Shown: positions 9,841-19,161 of the stretch, piece by piece
Position numbering within the stretch: position 1 is the stretch's first letter
Layout of the letters: every line of letters starts with the position of its first letter
Assembly: GCF_025136295.1 (NCBI RefSeq)
Contig: NZ_CP062788.1
Location: forward strand, 2,143,501-2,207,500
Length of the DNA: 64,000 nt
Direction of reading: 5' to 3'
Source: Aestuariispira ectoiniformans
Lineage (GTDB): Bacteria; Pseudomonadota; Alphaproteobacteria; UBA8366; Aestuariispiraceae
Position numbers and translations under genes: made by a program
Notes under the pieces: model-generated
What the model was told of the DNA's origin: nothing
What the model saw: the letters and a program-made list of their open reading frames with translations, nothing else
The model's database searches: none

Positions 9841-9980
9841 ACCTGTCCTGATGCTGTTTCTTATGATTGAACCTTATGTAAACAGAAAATAATTGAATAT
9901 TCAACTAAATACGGGAAAAAGTCTTTGCTGGGTATATGTGCGGGCTTGCCTGACGGAAATACGGCGCGCAAACTGTTGCT

Positions 9981-10907
9981 ATGACAATAGTTTACACACA
10001 TGAAGCCTGCCTGCGGCATGATATGGGGGAGGGGCATCCGGAACAGCCTGCACGGCTGCGTGTGGTGCTGGATGCGTTGAAAACTCCCGATTTCGACGAG
10101 TTGGAGTGGCGTGAGGCACCTCGTGCGACCAGGGAGCAGATTGCAACCGTGCATCCGGCGCATTATGTGGATGAGATTCTGGCAGCCATCCCTGAACACG
10201 GTCTGCGTTACCTCGACGGGGATACCAGCGTCTGCCCGGACAGCGGCGAGGCGGCATTGCGGGCGGCGGGCAGTGTCGTCGCGGCGGTGGATGCCGTTAT
10301 GGCGGGGGATGACGAGACTGTCTTTTGCGCGGTTCGCCCGCCGGGGCACCACGCAGAGCCGGAACATGCGATGGGCTTTTGCCTGTTTAATAACGTTGCA
10401 ATCGGGGCGGCCCATGCCCGTGATCAATACGGCCTGAAACATATTGCGGTTGTCGATTTCGATGTTCATCACGGCAACGGCACGCAGGCGATGTTTGAAA
10501 ATGAGCCATACTGGTTCTACGGCTCAATTCACCAGAGCCCGCTATACCCCGGAACTGGCAAAGCGAATGAAACGGGCGTTGCGCATAATATTCAGAACCT
10601 GCTTCTGCCGCCGATGTCCGGCAGCGGAGAATTTCGTTTGGCAGCGGAGAGATATCTGCTGCCGGCGCTGTTGGAATTTCGGCCGGATTTATTGTTTGTT
10701 TCCGCCGGGTTCGACGCCCATGAAGGGGATCCTCTGGCGCAGTTGAACCTGCAGGATGACGATTTCGAATGGATCACGAAAGAGTTGAAGAATATAGCAA
10801 GACAAACCTCTGACGGACGGATAATCTCTGTCCTGGAAGGAGGCTATGACCTCCCGGCGCTGGCGAGTTCTTCTGCTGCCCATGTGAAGGCGCTGATGTT
10901 AGACTAG
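9981..10907 (+). CDS. Histone deacetylase family / acetylpolyamine amidohydrolase-like protein
   Basis: A 308-residue Zn-dependent deacetylase of the arginase/deacetylase fold. Motifs in order are RPPGHHAEPEHAMGFCLFNN (paired catalytic His), DFDVHHGNGT (Zn ligands Asp and His), SAGFDAHEGDPL (third Zn ligand Asp) and EGGYD near the C-terminus. Likely substrates are acetylated polyamines, other small amides or protein lysines. The ATG at 9981 has no strong ribosome site. The RND adaptor follows after about 25 bp on the same strand, so the genes may be co-transcribed. Confidence 0.92.
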   Translation: MTIVYTHEACLRHDMGEGHPEQPARLRVVLDALKTPDFDELEWREAPRATREQIATVHPAHYVDEILAAIPEHGLRYLDGDTSVCPDSGEAALRAAGSVVAAVDAVMAGDDETVFCAVRPPGHHAEPEHAMGFCLFNNVAIGAAHARDQYGLKHIAVVDFDVHHGNGTQAMFENEPYWFYGSIHQSPLYPGTGKANETGVAHNIQNLLLPPMSGSGEFRLAAERYLLPALLEFRPDLLFVSAGFDAHEGDPLAQLNLQDDDFEWITKELKNIARQTSDGRIISVLEGGYDLPALASSSAAHVKALMLD

Positions 10908-10932
10908 AATGGCTTTTTGTATGGGGGACGAC

Positions 10933-12096
10933 GTGATCCGGAAGTATATCTGGGGCCTTGCTGCAGTGATGACAGCATTCCTGGGCCAGGCAGCCCTGGC
11001 GCAGGATGATCGCCCTGCGCTGGTTGAGGTTGACCCTGTCCGTGTTGAAACCTTGTCCCAAACCATGCCGGTTATCGGTCGCTTTGTTGCCCGTCAGCGG
11101 GGGAATGTCGCTGCCGCCACGGCAGGGCCGGTGGTTTCGGTCCTTGTCGAGGTGGGGGACCGCGTCAAGCAAGGCGATCCGCTCGTCGCCCTCGACAAGG
11201 AAAAGCTGAGTGAAACCCGCAACCTCCAGGCGGCGGCGCTGGACGAGGCCAAGGCGGCTGTAAATACTGCCCGGGAATCGCTCAATCTTGCTCGTCAGGA
11301 GTTCAAGCGACTGGAACGCTTGAAAGGGTCCGCGGCCTTCTCCAAGGCCCGTCTTGATGACAAGAGGCAGGAGGTTGCGCGCTATTCCTCCGAGGTTGTC
11401 GAGGCACAGGCGGCGGTTGCGCGCGCCAAGGCAACTCTGGCCCTTGCGGACATCGACCTGGACCGGTCTACAATCAAGGCACCCTACAACGGCGTTGTGG
11501 TCGAGCGTCAGGTGGAGCGTGGCGCCTATGTCAGTGTTGGTCAGGATATCGTGACACTGGTGAACGATGAAGAGATGGAAATCGAGGCAGATATTCCTGC
11601 CGACCGGATTTCCGGGCTGACGCCGGGACGTGTCGTACAGGTCAGCCTTGGCAATGGAAGCCATTATCCTGCCGCCGTGCGGGCCGTTATTCCTGAGGAA
11701 AATGCCCTGACCAGAACCAGGGCGGTTCGCTTTATACCCGCATTCGACGGTGAGGAGCCCCTGACGTTGGCAGCCGGGCAGTCGGTCACGGTTTTGGCCC
11801 CGGTTGGAACGGCCCGGAAGATATTATCCGTTCATAAGGATTCCGTTCTTCCCAAAGGAGACGAGGATTTTGTCTTCGTCGTTGAGGATGGTCATGCTGT
11901 TCAGCGCCGGGTGGCGCTGGGCGAAGCCGTGGGTAACCGATTTGAGGTTCTCAGCGGCCTGGTCCAGGGAGAGATCGTGATCATGCGTGGTAATGAGCGT
12001 GTCGTGCCGGGTCAGGCGGTGACATACCCAAAGCCGGATCGCAGTGAACAGGAGGGTGCTAAAATGGCGCCCAAGGCCGGAGAGGCCGGGGGCTGA
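10933..12096 (+). CDS. RND efflux periplasmic adaptor subunit (membrane fusion protein)
   Basis: 387 residues. A signal peptide (IRKYIWGLAAVMTAFLGQAA, then LAQ) is followed by a biotinyl-lipoyl-like hairpin: AGPVVSVLVEVGDRVKQGDP, a long coiled coil, then TIKAPYNGVVVERQVERGAYV. A beta-barrel and membrane-proximal domain complete it. I chose GTG at 10933 because GGGGGA sits just before it and it begins at the signal peptide; ATGs at 10909 and 10921 lack ribosome sites. It bridges the inner-membrane RND pump encoded next to an outer-membrane TolC channel, which is not in the window. Confidence 0.92.
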   Translation: MIRKYIWGLAAVMTAFLGQAALAQDDRPALVEVDPVRVETLSQTMPVIGRFVARQRGNVAAATAGPVVSVLVEVGDRVKQGDPLVALDKEKLSETRNLQAAALDEAKAAVNTARESLNLARQEFKRLERLKGSAAFSKARLDDKRQEVARYSSEVVEAQAAVARAKATLALADIDLDRSTIKAPYNGVVVERQVERGAYVSVGQDIVTLVNDEEMEIEADIPADRISGLTPGRVVQVSLGNGSHYPAAVRAVIPEENALTRTRAVRFIPAFDGEEPLTLAAGQSVTVLAPVGTARKILSVHKDSVLPKGDEDFVFVVEDGHAVQRRVALGEAVGNRFEVLSGLVQGEIVIMRGNERVVPGQAVTYPKPDRSEQEGAKMAPKAGEAGG

Positions 12097-12164
12097 CGGA
12101 CAGCCGGGCCTCCCAAGTTTTCTCTTTTGTGGCAGACGTCCTTTAATGCGGGGATAGTAAGACC

Positions 12165-15100
12165 GTGAACCTGATTGGAATTTCAATTGAACGCCCGGTG
12201 GCGGTTCTGGCTGTCGTCGCCATGGCGATCCTGTTCGGGATTGTTGCCCTTCACACAATCCCCATTCAACTTGCACCCGACGTGTCCCGCCCGGTGATTA
12301 CGATCCGCACCAATTGGCCCGGTGCCGCCCCCGTTGAGGTCGAACGCGAAATCATCAACGAGCAGGAAGACGTCCTGAAAGGCCTCGAAGGCCTGAAGTC
12401 CATGCGTAGCCGGGCATCCAACGGGCAGGGGTCCATCACCCTGGAATTCGGTATCGGTCAGGATATGGGCCGCGCCCTGCTGCTGACGGCCAATCGCCTT
12501 GATCGCGTCAGCAGCTATCCCGACGAAGTGGACGAACCGACCCTGCGGACCGTGGGCTCGGAAGACAACGCCATCGCCTGGTTCAGGATCAGCAAGGCAG
12601 CGGGTAATACCACGCCTATCGGCGAGTTTCGGGATTTTGCCGTTGATGTCGTCAAGGAACGGCTTGAACGTGTTCCGGGTGTCAGTGAAGTCAATGTCTA
12701 TGGCGGCGGCGAGCGTGAAATGCAGGTGGTGGTGGAACCTAGCCTGCTGGCGCAATACGGCCTTACGGTTTCCGAAGTGGTGGACAGTCTGCGCGCTGCC
12801 AATTCCTCTGTCACCGGCGGCAAGGTGGATGAAGGCAAGCGCCGATATACTGTGCGGACCGACAATGAATTCACCTCGCTCGATATGGTGCGCAACGTGG
12901 TGCTGCGTACCGAACGCGATGCGGCGACCGGTCGCGTGGCCCGCGTAACCGTTGGCGATGTGGCTGATGTTTCCTTCGGATATAAGGAGCCCGGCGCGAC
13001 CTTGCGATCCAACGGGCAGGAGACGCTGGCGGTCAACGCGACCCGTGAGACGGGCGCCAATGTCATCGAGGTCATGGCGGGCATCCGCGAGGCGATGGCG
13101 GACCTGAACGCCCATGCGCTGCCGAACCGGGGCCTCGTCATGAAGCAGATTTATGACGAAACCGTCTATATCGATTCCGCGATCGACCTTGTGATCCAGA
13201 ATATCTGGGTCGGCGGTATTCTGGCCGTTGTTATCCTGTTGATTTTCCTGCGTTCGATCCGTGCGACGCTGGTCGTTGCCCTGGCAATTCCGGTGTCCGT
13301 CATTGCATCCTTTGTGGCGATGGCTTTCCTCGGGCGGTCCTTGAATGTGGTCAGTCTGGCCGGTATTGCCTTTGCAGTCGGGATGGTGGTGGATGCCGCC
13401 ATCGTCGTTTTGGAGAATATCTATCGCCTGCGGCAGCAGGGGATACCGATCCTTGAGGCGGCATACAAAGGCGCTGCCCAGGTTTGGGGGGCAATTCTGG
13501 TTTCGGCCCTGACGACGGTGATGGTGTTCATTCCGATCCTGATCATGGACCTGGAAGTCGGACAGCTGTTCCGCGATATCGCCGTTGCGATTTCCGTTTC
13601 GGTGATGTTTTCCCTGCTGGTCTCCATCACGGTTATTCCGGCGCTGGCCAACCGGTTGCTTGCCCATGATGTCGGCGACCCGAACCGGAAGCTCGTCAAG
13701 CTGCCCTTTGTCGATGGATTTGGACGACTGTTCATGCGTGCCACGCGCGGTATTGCCGAAGCTGTCGTTGCCAGCCGCCGGCTGGCAATTTCCATCGTCG
13801 TGATTGTAACTGTCGTCGCGACAGGTACGACGATTATCCTTTTGCCCAAGCTTGAATATCTGCCGGAAGGCAACCGTAACTTCGTCTTCGGTATGATTTT
13901 CCCGCCACCGGGCTATAACCTTGATACCATGACGGAAATTGCGGAACGCGTCGAAGGCGCGGTAAAGCCGCTGTGGGCGGATGTGTCCGGTCCGAAGGCG
14001 GAGGAAGGCCAGCCGCCAAAGATCAACAACTTCTTCTTTGTGGCGACGGATACGAGGACCTTTATCGGTGCGGATTCCGTTGAGGAGACCCGTGCCGGAG
14101 ATTTGATCCCCGCCCTGACCCGACCGATTTTCAAGGAGCCAGGCACCTACGGCTTTTTCACCCAGCCCTCTATCTTCGGGCGCGGTGTCGGCGGGACGCG
14201 GTCCATTGATCTGGATATCAGCGGCCCGGACCTGGAACAGGTGATTGCCGTTGCGCAACGCGCCGCAGGCATGGTGACAGCGAATTTCCCGCGCGAAGAA
14301 GGGAACCAGCTTCGCCCCCGGCCGGGTCTGGAATTGGGCGCGCCGGAAGTCCGTATTCTCCCCAACCCTGTCTATCTCAGCGATAACGGTGTTTCCGCGC
14401 GGGAGCTTGGGGTGACGGTCGATGCCTTCAATGACGGCATGCGTGTCGACGAAATTTCCATCGGTGGCAAACTGACTGACCTGATGCTGAAGGGGCCGGA
14501 CGGCTATAATGAAACAACCCAGGGCATTGAGAACCTGCCTGTTGTAACCCAGTCCGGGGTGATCTTGCCGGCCAGTTCCCTTGCCGATATCCGCGTTACA
14601 GCGGGGCCAACGGAAATCCGCCATATCGAGCGTGCCAGAACGGTAACTCTGCAAATCCGCCCGACGAACCGCATTGCGTTGGAAGCCGCCCTTGACCAGA
14701 TACGGGCCAAGGTTATCGCGCCTTTGGAAAAAGAGGGGCTGCCGGACGGTATGACCCTGCGCATGCGCGGTACGGCGGAAAAGCTTGATGCGACCTGGAA
14801 GGAGATGCGTGTCGACCTGCTCGTGGCTTTGGTGATCGTCTATCTCGTCATGGCGATCCTGTTCGAGAGCTTCCTTTATCCGTTGATCATCATGCTTGCC
14901 GTGCCGCTGGCTGCTGCCGGTGGCCTTGTCGGGTTTTGGCTGTTGTCCCTCTGGAAATTCCAGACCTTCAATATGCTGACCGTTTTGGGCTTTGTGATTT
15001 TGATCGGGATTGTTGTGAACAATGCGATTCTGGTCGTCCATCAGACATTGCATCATATCCGTCATGAAGGCTATGCACCGCGTGCAGCCGTGGTCGAAGC

Positions 15101-15341
15101 CACCTGCAACCGCGTCAGGCCGATCTTCATGTCCACCCTGACCAGTGTCTTCGGTATGTTGCCGTTGATCTTGTTCCCGGGGGCCGGTTCAGAAATCTAT
15201 GCGGGGCTTGGGTCGGTGGTTGTCGGTGGTTTGTCTTTGTCGGCTGTTTTGACGCTTGGGATCGTGCCGCCTCTTTTGGCGTTGGTGGTGCCGTTGGTCG
15301 AGAAACGTCACCCTATCCGGGAGGCCAAAGCAGCAGAGTAA
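12165..15341 (+). CDS. RND family efflux transporter, inner-membrane pump (AcrB/MexF/HAE1-like)
   Basis: 1058 residues, full length for an HAE1-type RND pump. The N-terminal helix reads IERPVAVLAVVAMAILFG, followed by two large periplasmic loops and 12 predicted membrane helices. Asp410 in GMVVDAAIVVLENI is the TM4 proton-relay residue. The second half has LYPLIIMLAVPLAAAGG and FVILIGIVVNNAILVV in the usual places. The start is GTG at 12165, 68 bp after the adaptor gene. It should exchange protons for drugs or other amphiphiles; substrate not predictable. Confidence 0.95.
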   Translation: MNLIGISIERPVAVLAVVAMAILFGIVALHTIPIQLAPDVSRPVITIRTNWPGAAPVEVEREIINEQEDVLKGLEGLKSMRSRASNGQGSITLEFGIGQDMGRALLLTANRLDRVSSYPDEVDEPTLRTVGSEDNAIAWFRISKAAGNTTPIGEFRDFAVDVVKERLERVPGVSEVNVYGGGEREMQVVVEPSLLAQYGLTVSEVVDSLRAANSSVTGGKVDEGKRRYTVRTDNEFTSLDMVRNVVLRTERDAATGRVARVTVGDVADVSFGYKEPGATLRSNGQETLAVNATRETGANVIEVMAGIREAMADLNAHALPNRGLVMKQIYDETVYIDSAIDLVIQNIWVGGILAVVILLIFLRSIRATLVVALAIPVSVIASFVAMAFLGRSLNVVSLAGIAFAVGMVVDAAIVVLENIYRLRQQGIPILEAAYKGAAQVWGAILVSALTTVMVFIPILIMDLEVGQLFRDIAVAISVSVMFSLLVSITVIPALANRLLAHDVGDPNRKLVKLPFVDGFGRLFMRATRGIAEAVVASRRLAISIVVIVTVVATGTTIILLPKLEYLPEGNRNFVFGMIFPPPGYNLDTMTEIAERVEGAVKPLWADVSGPKAEEGQPPKINNFFFVATDTRTFIGADSVEETRAGDLIPALTRPIFKEPGTYGFFTQPSIFGRGVGGTRSIDLDISGPDLEQVIAVAQRAAGMVTANFPREEGNQLRPRPGLELGAPEVRILPNPVYLSDNGVSARELGVTVDAFNDGMRVDEISIGGKLTDLMLKGPDGYNETTQGIENLPVVTQSGVILPASSLADIRVTAGPTEIRHIERARTVTLQIRPTNRIALEAALDQIRAKVIAPLEKEGLPDGMTLRMRGTAEKLDATWKEMRVDLLVALVIVYLVMAILFESFLYPLIIMLAVPLAAAGGLVGFWLLSLWKFQTFNMLTVLGFVILIGIVVNNAILVVHQTLHHIRHEGYAPRAAVVEATCNRVRPIFMSTLTSVFGMLPLILFPGAGSEIYAGLGSVVVGGLSLSAVLTLGIVPPLLALVVPLVEKRHPIREAKAAE

Positions 15342-15356
15342 ATCTGCGGTTTTTTT
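15333..15356 (+). terminator. Weak intrinsic terminator overlapping the RND stop codon
   Basis: GCAGA (15333-15337) pairs with TCTGC (15343-15347) across the TAA stop, followed by GG and seven Ts (15350-15356). The stem is only 5 bp, so strength is doubtful, but the position and T-run fit a terminator. Confidence 0.4.
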
Positions 15357-15545
15357 GCTTTTGAACGATAGAAAACCGGACCCGGTGGATGTTTGCCACG
15401 GTTTTACCCGAATTTTGACAAAAAATGACTTAAATCGCTTGCGAATGTTTTTGACCGGTGTGGTATCTGGGTGTAAAAGTTTCGTCCCGGATACTGGGTG
15501 GGTGCAGGAGCGTCAGAAGGCGTTCGGAAATCGCAGAAAGTAAAA

Positions 15546-15559
15546 TGATAAAAGTATCA
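15546..15559. promoter_or_regulatory. Inverted repeat ahead of the ArsR gene, candidate autoregulatory operator
   Basis: TGATAAAAGTATCA has perfect 5-bp arms (TGATA/TATCA) around AAAG and ends 15 bp before the ArsR start codon. Self-repression from a site overlapping the leader is common for ArsR proteins. The match is short, so this is a candidate only. The rest of the 230-bp gap (15342-15574) shows no gene. Confidence 0.35.
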
Positions 15560-15574
15560 ATGTGAGGTCAGTTT

Positions 15575-15865
15575 ATGACGCCGGCGGAAATGGAAGATAA
15601 CGTAAAGCACGCCAGCACACTTCTGAAGGCTATGAGCAATGAAAAACGCCTGATGATTCTGTGCTATCTGGGACAGGAAGAAATGTCTGTTGGCGCGCTG
15701 GAGAAATTGGTCGGGCTGAGCCAGTCCGCCCTGTCGCAGCATCTTGCCCGTTTGCGTCGTGACGGCTTTGTCCAAACCCGGCGGGAAGCACAGACAATTT
15801 ATTATTCCCTCAAAGGGGAAGAGACCGAAATCGTCATCGGGGCGCTGAAGCAGCTTTATTGCTAG
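15575..15865 (+). CDS. ArsR family regulator, SqrR/BigR-like persulfide sensor candidate
   Basis: 96 residues with a winged helix-turn-helix; the recognition region LSQSALSQHLARLRRDG is at about 48-64. It has exactly two cysteines, Cys30 (MILCYL) and Cys96 (last residue). The spacing of 66 equals that between the two thiol-sensing cysteines of SqrR (41/107) and BigR (42/108), which form a polysulfide bridge under sulfide stress. The sequence REAQTIYYSL is also BigR-like. A periplasmic rhodanese gene converges on it and overlaps 32 bp, supporting a sulfur role. That this protein senses persulfide is inference. Confidence 0.85.
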   Translation: MTPAEMEDNVKHASTLLKAMSNEKRLMILCYLGQEEMSVGALEKLVGLSQSALSQHLARLRRDGFVQTRREAQTIYYSLKGEETEIVIGALKQLYC

Positions 15866-16382
15866 GCCCCGACGTAGTCTGACTGGTAGCTTCATCGCAT
15901 TGGCCGCAGGGATGCGTCGGCAGTCCCTGCGCAATCCAGCCCGGTAAGGGCCCCCGCCCCAACATACCCGCCTTCACATTGGCAACATTGCTGAAGCCAT
16001 TGGCAGATAGGAAATGCTGTGCCCAGGCGGAACGGCTTCCGCTTGCGCAGATCACGGCAATCGGCCGGTCCAATTTTCCATCAACGAGATGTTTGACGGC
16101 CTCAAGAAATCCTGTGGGGCCGTCCTGACGGTGCATGGTTAACGGTATGACGCCTTTTCCCACGCCGGTGCTGTGCCATTCCGCAGGGCGGCGGATATCT
16201 AAAATGAGGCGGCTGCCTTTCTGACCTTGCTGGAAAGCTTCCTGGGGTGTCAGGACGGTCTCGTCCTGCCCGGCATGGCTGCTGTTTGAGGTCACGATTG
16301 AAAGGGCCAGGATAAGGCCGGCAACCGATAGGATGTGTATTACAATACCTCGTCTAAGAGCGCATTTTGGCATATTGCTCAT
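15834..16382 (-). CDS. Periplasmic rhodanese-domain sulfurtransferase
   Basis: About 182 residues. A signal-peptide-like segment (VIHILSVAGLILALSIVTS, cleavage probably near SHAG) precedes a single rhodanese domain. The active loop is CASGSRS, a CxxGxRS form with catalytic Cys. A C-terminal HPCGQC pair gives two more cysteines. Family members move sulfane sulfur from thiosulfate or persulfides. The frame is open to 16484; I chose the ATG at 16380-16382 because it precedes the signal peptide, but no start has a clear ribosome site (16373, 16400 and 16409 are alternatives). Its 3' end overlaps the ArsR gene tail to tail. Confidence 0.8.
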   Translation of the reverse strand: MSNMPKCALRRGIVIHILSVAGLILALSIVTSNSSHAGQDETVLTPQEAFQQGQKGSRLILDIRRPAEWHSTGVGKGVIPLTMHRQDGPTGFLEAVKHLVDGKLDRPIAVICASGSRSAWAQHFLSANGFSNVANVKAGMLGRGPLPGWIAQGLPTHPCGQCDEATSQTTSGPSNKAASAPR

Positions 16383-16511
16383 GAATTTGACGACCCGCAT
16401 ATGGCTCATGCTTGCATTTCGCTGCACCAAACAGCTACTTTGTTGTAGTATAACGGTGTATGCGGCTATTAACGCAAGTAACATAAGCTTTATAAAAGGG
16501 ATGGCGACCGA

Positions 16512-17657
16512 ATGCCTGGAACGTTAAGCGCAAGTGACGTTAAACGTCTTATGGAAGATCCCTCGGTGGAAACCCGGGCGGAGACTGCTGAGAAAATCGC
16601 CTCCCAGTTTGAAGCTGGGGAACTTAGCGAAAAAGAACGTGGCCTGGCCTATGAAATCTTCAAGGTAATGGTGCAGGACGTGGAAGAACGCGTCCGGTCT
16701 GCCCTGTCGAACAATTTGAAAAATGCGCCCAACCTGCCGCGCGACCTGGCCGTTACGATGGCCAAGGACGTAAGCGATTCGGTGGCGCTTCCGATTATCC
16801 AGTTTTCCGAAGCCCTGGATGACACGGATCTCATAGAAATTATCCGCACCCAGTCCGTGGACAGGCAGGTTGCCGTTGCCTCCCGTTCCAACGTCTCGGA
16901 AGGTGTTGCCGATACTCTGGTGGATGAAGGGGACAGGAAGGCCGTTGTTGCGCTGGTCTCCAATAAAGAGACGACGCTTAGTGAAAAGACCCTGGACAAG
17001 GTTGTCGGGACCTATGGCGATGACATAGAGGTCCAGGACCCGTTGGTGCATCGGCCCAAACTGCCGGTGACGATTGCTGAAAAGCTCGTGGCCCATGTGT
17101 CCGACAACCTGCGTGAATATCTCGTCACCCATCATGAATTGCCGGAACAGGCCGCGACCGACATTATCCTGCAGGTTCGTGAGCGGACGACGATTGGCCT
17201 GGTCAGCAATGGGGCCGAGGAACAGGACGTCGAAAAGCTGGTGGCCCAGATTCACAAGAACGGCCGTCTTACTCCGTCCATCATTCTGCGTGCGCTTTGT
17301 GTCGGCGATATGTCGTTTTTCGAGGCCTCGTTGGCTGTTATGTCGAAGGTTCCGCTCAATAACGCGCGGGTTCTCATCCACGATGAAGGTGAGTTGGGGT
17401 TCAAGTCGCTGTTTAAAAAGGCAGGAATGCCGGACGCACTATTCCCGGCCTTCCGTACCGCACTCGATACCGCACTGGGGGCTGAGGCGGAGCGTTCAGA
17501 CGCCGATATTGAAACGCAGATGCGGCGTATGCTGGAGCGTGTCCTCACGGTGCATGAAAATGTTATCGACGAATATGGCATCGAAAACGTCGACTATCTG
17601 CTGTCGAAATTCAATACGCTGGCGGATGCCCATGCTTCGGCTGACGATGGGAAGTGA
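16512..17657 (+). CDS. DUF2336 domain-containing protein
   Basis: 381 residues, almost entirely helical, with tandem short helical repeats (ETAEKIASQFEAGELSEKER, then VEERVRSALSNNLK). This is the pattern of DUF2336 proteins, which are common in alphaproteobacteria and have no settled function. No signal peptide or membrane segment, so it is cytoplasmic. It is transcribed away from the rhodanese gene, and the 130 bp between the two starts should hold both promoters. A Do-like protease gene follows on the same strand after 88 bp. Confidence 0.88.
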   Translation: MPGTLSASDVKRLMEDPSVETRAETAEKIASQFEAGELSEKERGLAYEIFKVMVQDVEERVRSALSNNLKNAPNLPRDLAVTMAKDVSDSVALPIIQFSEALDDTDLIEIIRTQSVDRQVAVASRSNVSEGVADTLVDEGDRKAVVALVSNKETTLSEKTLDKVVGTYGDDIEVQDPLVHRPKLPVTIAEKLVAHVSDNLREYLVTHHELPEQAATDIILQVRERTTIGLVSNGAEEQDVEKLVAQIHKNGRLTPSIILRALCVGDMSFFEASLAVMSKVPLNNARVLIHDEGELGFKSLFKKAGMPDALFPAFRTALDTALGAEAERSDADIETQMRRMLERVLTVHENVIDEYGIENVDYLLSKFNTLADAHASADDGK

Positions 17658-17745
17658 CTGTCATTCGAACGGATGACGTGTCACTGCCACTGATTTCCCA
17701 CAATCATTCCTTTTTTTTGCCCTTTGGGCATATTACGTATGCATC

Positions 17746-19161
17746 ATGATGAAAAAAATTATTCTGGGCGGCGCCGTTGCGGCTTTGCTGGTGACAGGAG
17801 CGCCTTATCAGGTCGGCCAATCTCTCGCGGAGACGGTTCCGGCCAGTCGGGAACAGATACAGCTTTCTTTTGCGCCTTTGGTTAAGGCTGCGGCTCCATC
17901 TGTTGTAAACATCTACACCAAGAAGGTTGTGAAGACCCGCACACGCGGTCCGTTCGATGACCCGTTATTCCGGCGCTTCTTCGGTAATAACCTGCCGGGC
18001 GGGCGTGTTCGCGAGCGGGTGATGAATTCGCTTGGTTCCGGTGTGATTGTTCGCGGAAACGGGATTGTCGTCACCAACAACCATGTGATCGAGGATGCCC
18101 AGGAAATCCGCGTTGTCATGAATGACCGGCGGGAGTTCGACGCCGAGCTTCTGATGACTGACAAACGCACGGATCTGGCCGTTCTGAAACTGAGCGGCGA
18201 TCCGAAAGACCTTCCGACGCTGAAATTTGGTGATTCTGATGCGCTTGAGGTCGGCGACCTTGTTGTTGCGATCGGTAACCCCTTCGGTGTGGGCCAGACG
18301 GTGACCAGCGGCATTGTGTCCGGGCTGGCGCGGACCTCTGTCGGTATCACTGACTATCGTTCTTTCATCCAGACCGATGCCGCCATTAACCCGGGCAACT
18401 CCGGCGGGGCCTTGCTGAACATGAAGGGCCAGGTTGTCGGCATCAATACGGCGATCTTTTCCAAAAGCGGCGGCTCCATGGGGATCGGCTTTGCCATCCC
18501 GTCGAGCATGGTCAACGCCGTGGTCAAGAGCGCACTGGCAGGCAAGCCGCTGATGCACCCCTGGCTGGGTTTCAGTGGCCGGGATGTTACCAACGATATT
18601 GCCGAAGCCCTGAATATGGGCCGCCCGGGTGGTGTTCTTGTTGAATCCATTTATGCGAATGGTCCGGCGGACAAGGCCGGGCTGGTCGCGGGCGATGTTG
18701 TGCTTGGCGTTAATGGCCGTGAAATCGAGGATGCACAGAATTTGCGTTTCCGTCTTGCGATCCTCGGTATTGGTGGTGATGCAGAGATCGAAATCCTGCG
18801 CGATGGCAAGAAACGCAATCTGGAGTTCTCTCTCGTTGCGCCGCCGGAAGATCCGCCGCGCGACGAATGGACGGTTGGCGGCACCAATCCGTTGTCCGGG
18901 GTGACAATCCTCAATCTGTCGCCCGCTGTTTCCGATGAGCTTGGTGTGCCGACGGACCTGCACGGTGTTATGGTTGTGAAAGTCCCGTCGCGTTCCCTGG
19001 CGACACGGCTGCAAATCACACCGGGCACGCAGCTTCTGGAAATTAACGGCCATGAAGTTGCGTCGGTGGATGATGTCAGGGAGATCGTGTCCGATCCTTC
19101 CGGCGAGTGGCTGCTGGTGTTGGAACAGAACGGCCGCAAGCGAACCATTGAGGTGCGGTAA
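17746..19161 (+). CDS. Do-like (DegP/DegQ) periplasmic serine protease
   Basis: 471 residues with an N-terminal signal peptide (residues about 3-28), a trypsin-like domain and two PDZ domains. The catalytic triad is visible as His113 (TNNHVI), Asp143 (RTDLAVLKL) and Ser219 (GNSGGAL). The first PDZ lies near 285-360 and the second near 385-470. Such proteases degrade or refold damaged envelope proteins. The stop codon abuts the TTG start of rarA at 19162, so the two are probably translationally linked. Confidence 0.94.
   Translation: MMKKIILGGAVAALLVTGAPYQVGQSLAETVPASREQIQLSFAPLVKAAAPSVVNIYTKKVVKTRTRGPFDDPLFRRFFGNNLPGGRVRERVMNSLGSGVIVRGNGIVVTNNHVIEDAQEIRVVMNDRREFDAELLMTDKRTDLAVLKLSGDPKDLPTLKFGDSDALEVGDLVVAIGNPFGVGQTVTSGIVSGLARTSVGITDYRSFIQTDAAINPGNSGGALLNMKGQVVGINTAIFSKSGGSMGIGFAIPSSMVNAVVKSALAGKPLMHPWLGFSGRDVTNDIAEALNMGRPGGVLVESIYANGPADKAGLVAGDVVLGVNGREIEDAQNLRFRLAILGIGGDAEIEILRDGKKRNLEFSLVAPPEDPPRDEWTVGGTNPLSGVTILNLSPAVSDELGVPTDLHGVMVVKVPSRSLATRLQITPGTQLLEINGHEVASVDDVREIVSDPSGEWLLVLEQNGRKRTIEVR

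Noticed and set aside
12183..15065. Very long minus-strand open frame (about 960 codons) opposite the RND pump
   Set aside because: Composition is that of an antisense shadow (His/Gln/Arg-rich, no domain), and the plus strand encodes a full RND protein with all motifs.
15415..15470. TTGACA and TTGACC hexamers before the ArsR gene as promoter boxes
   Set aside because: No convincing -10 box at 16-18 bp from either; not listed as a promoter.
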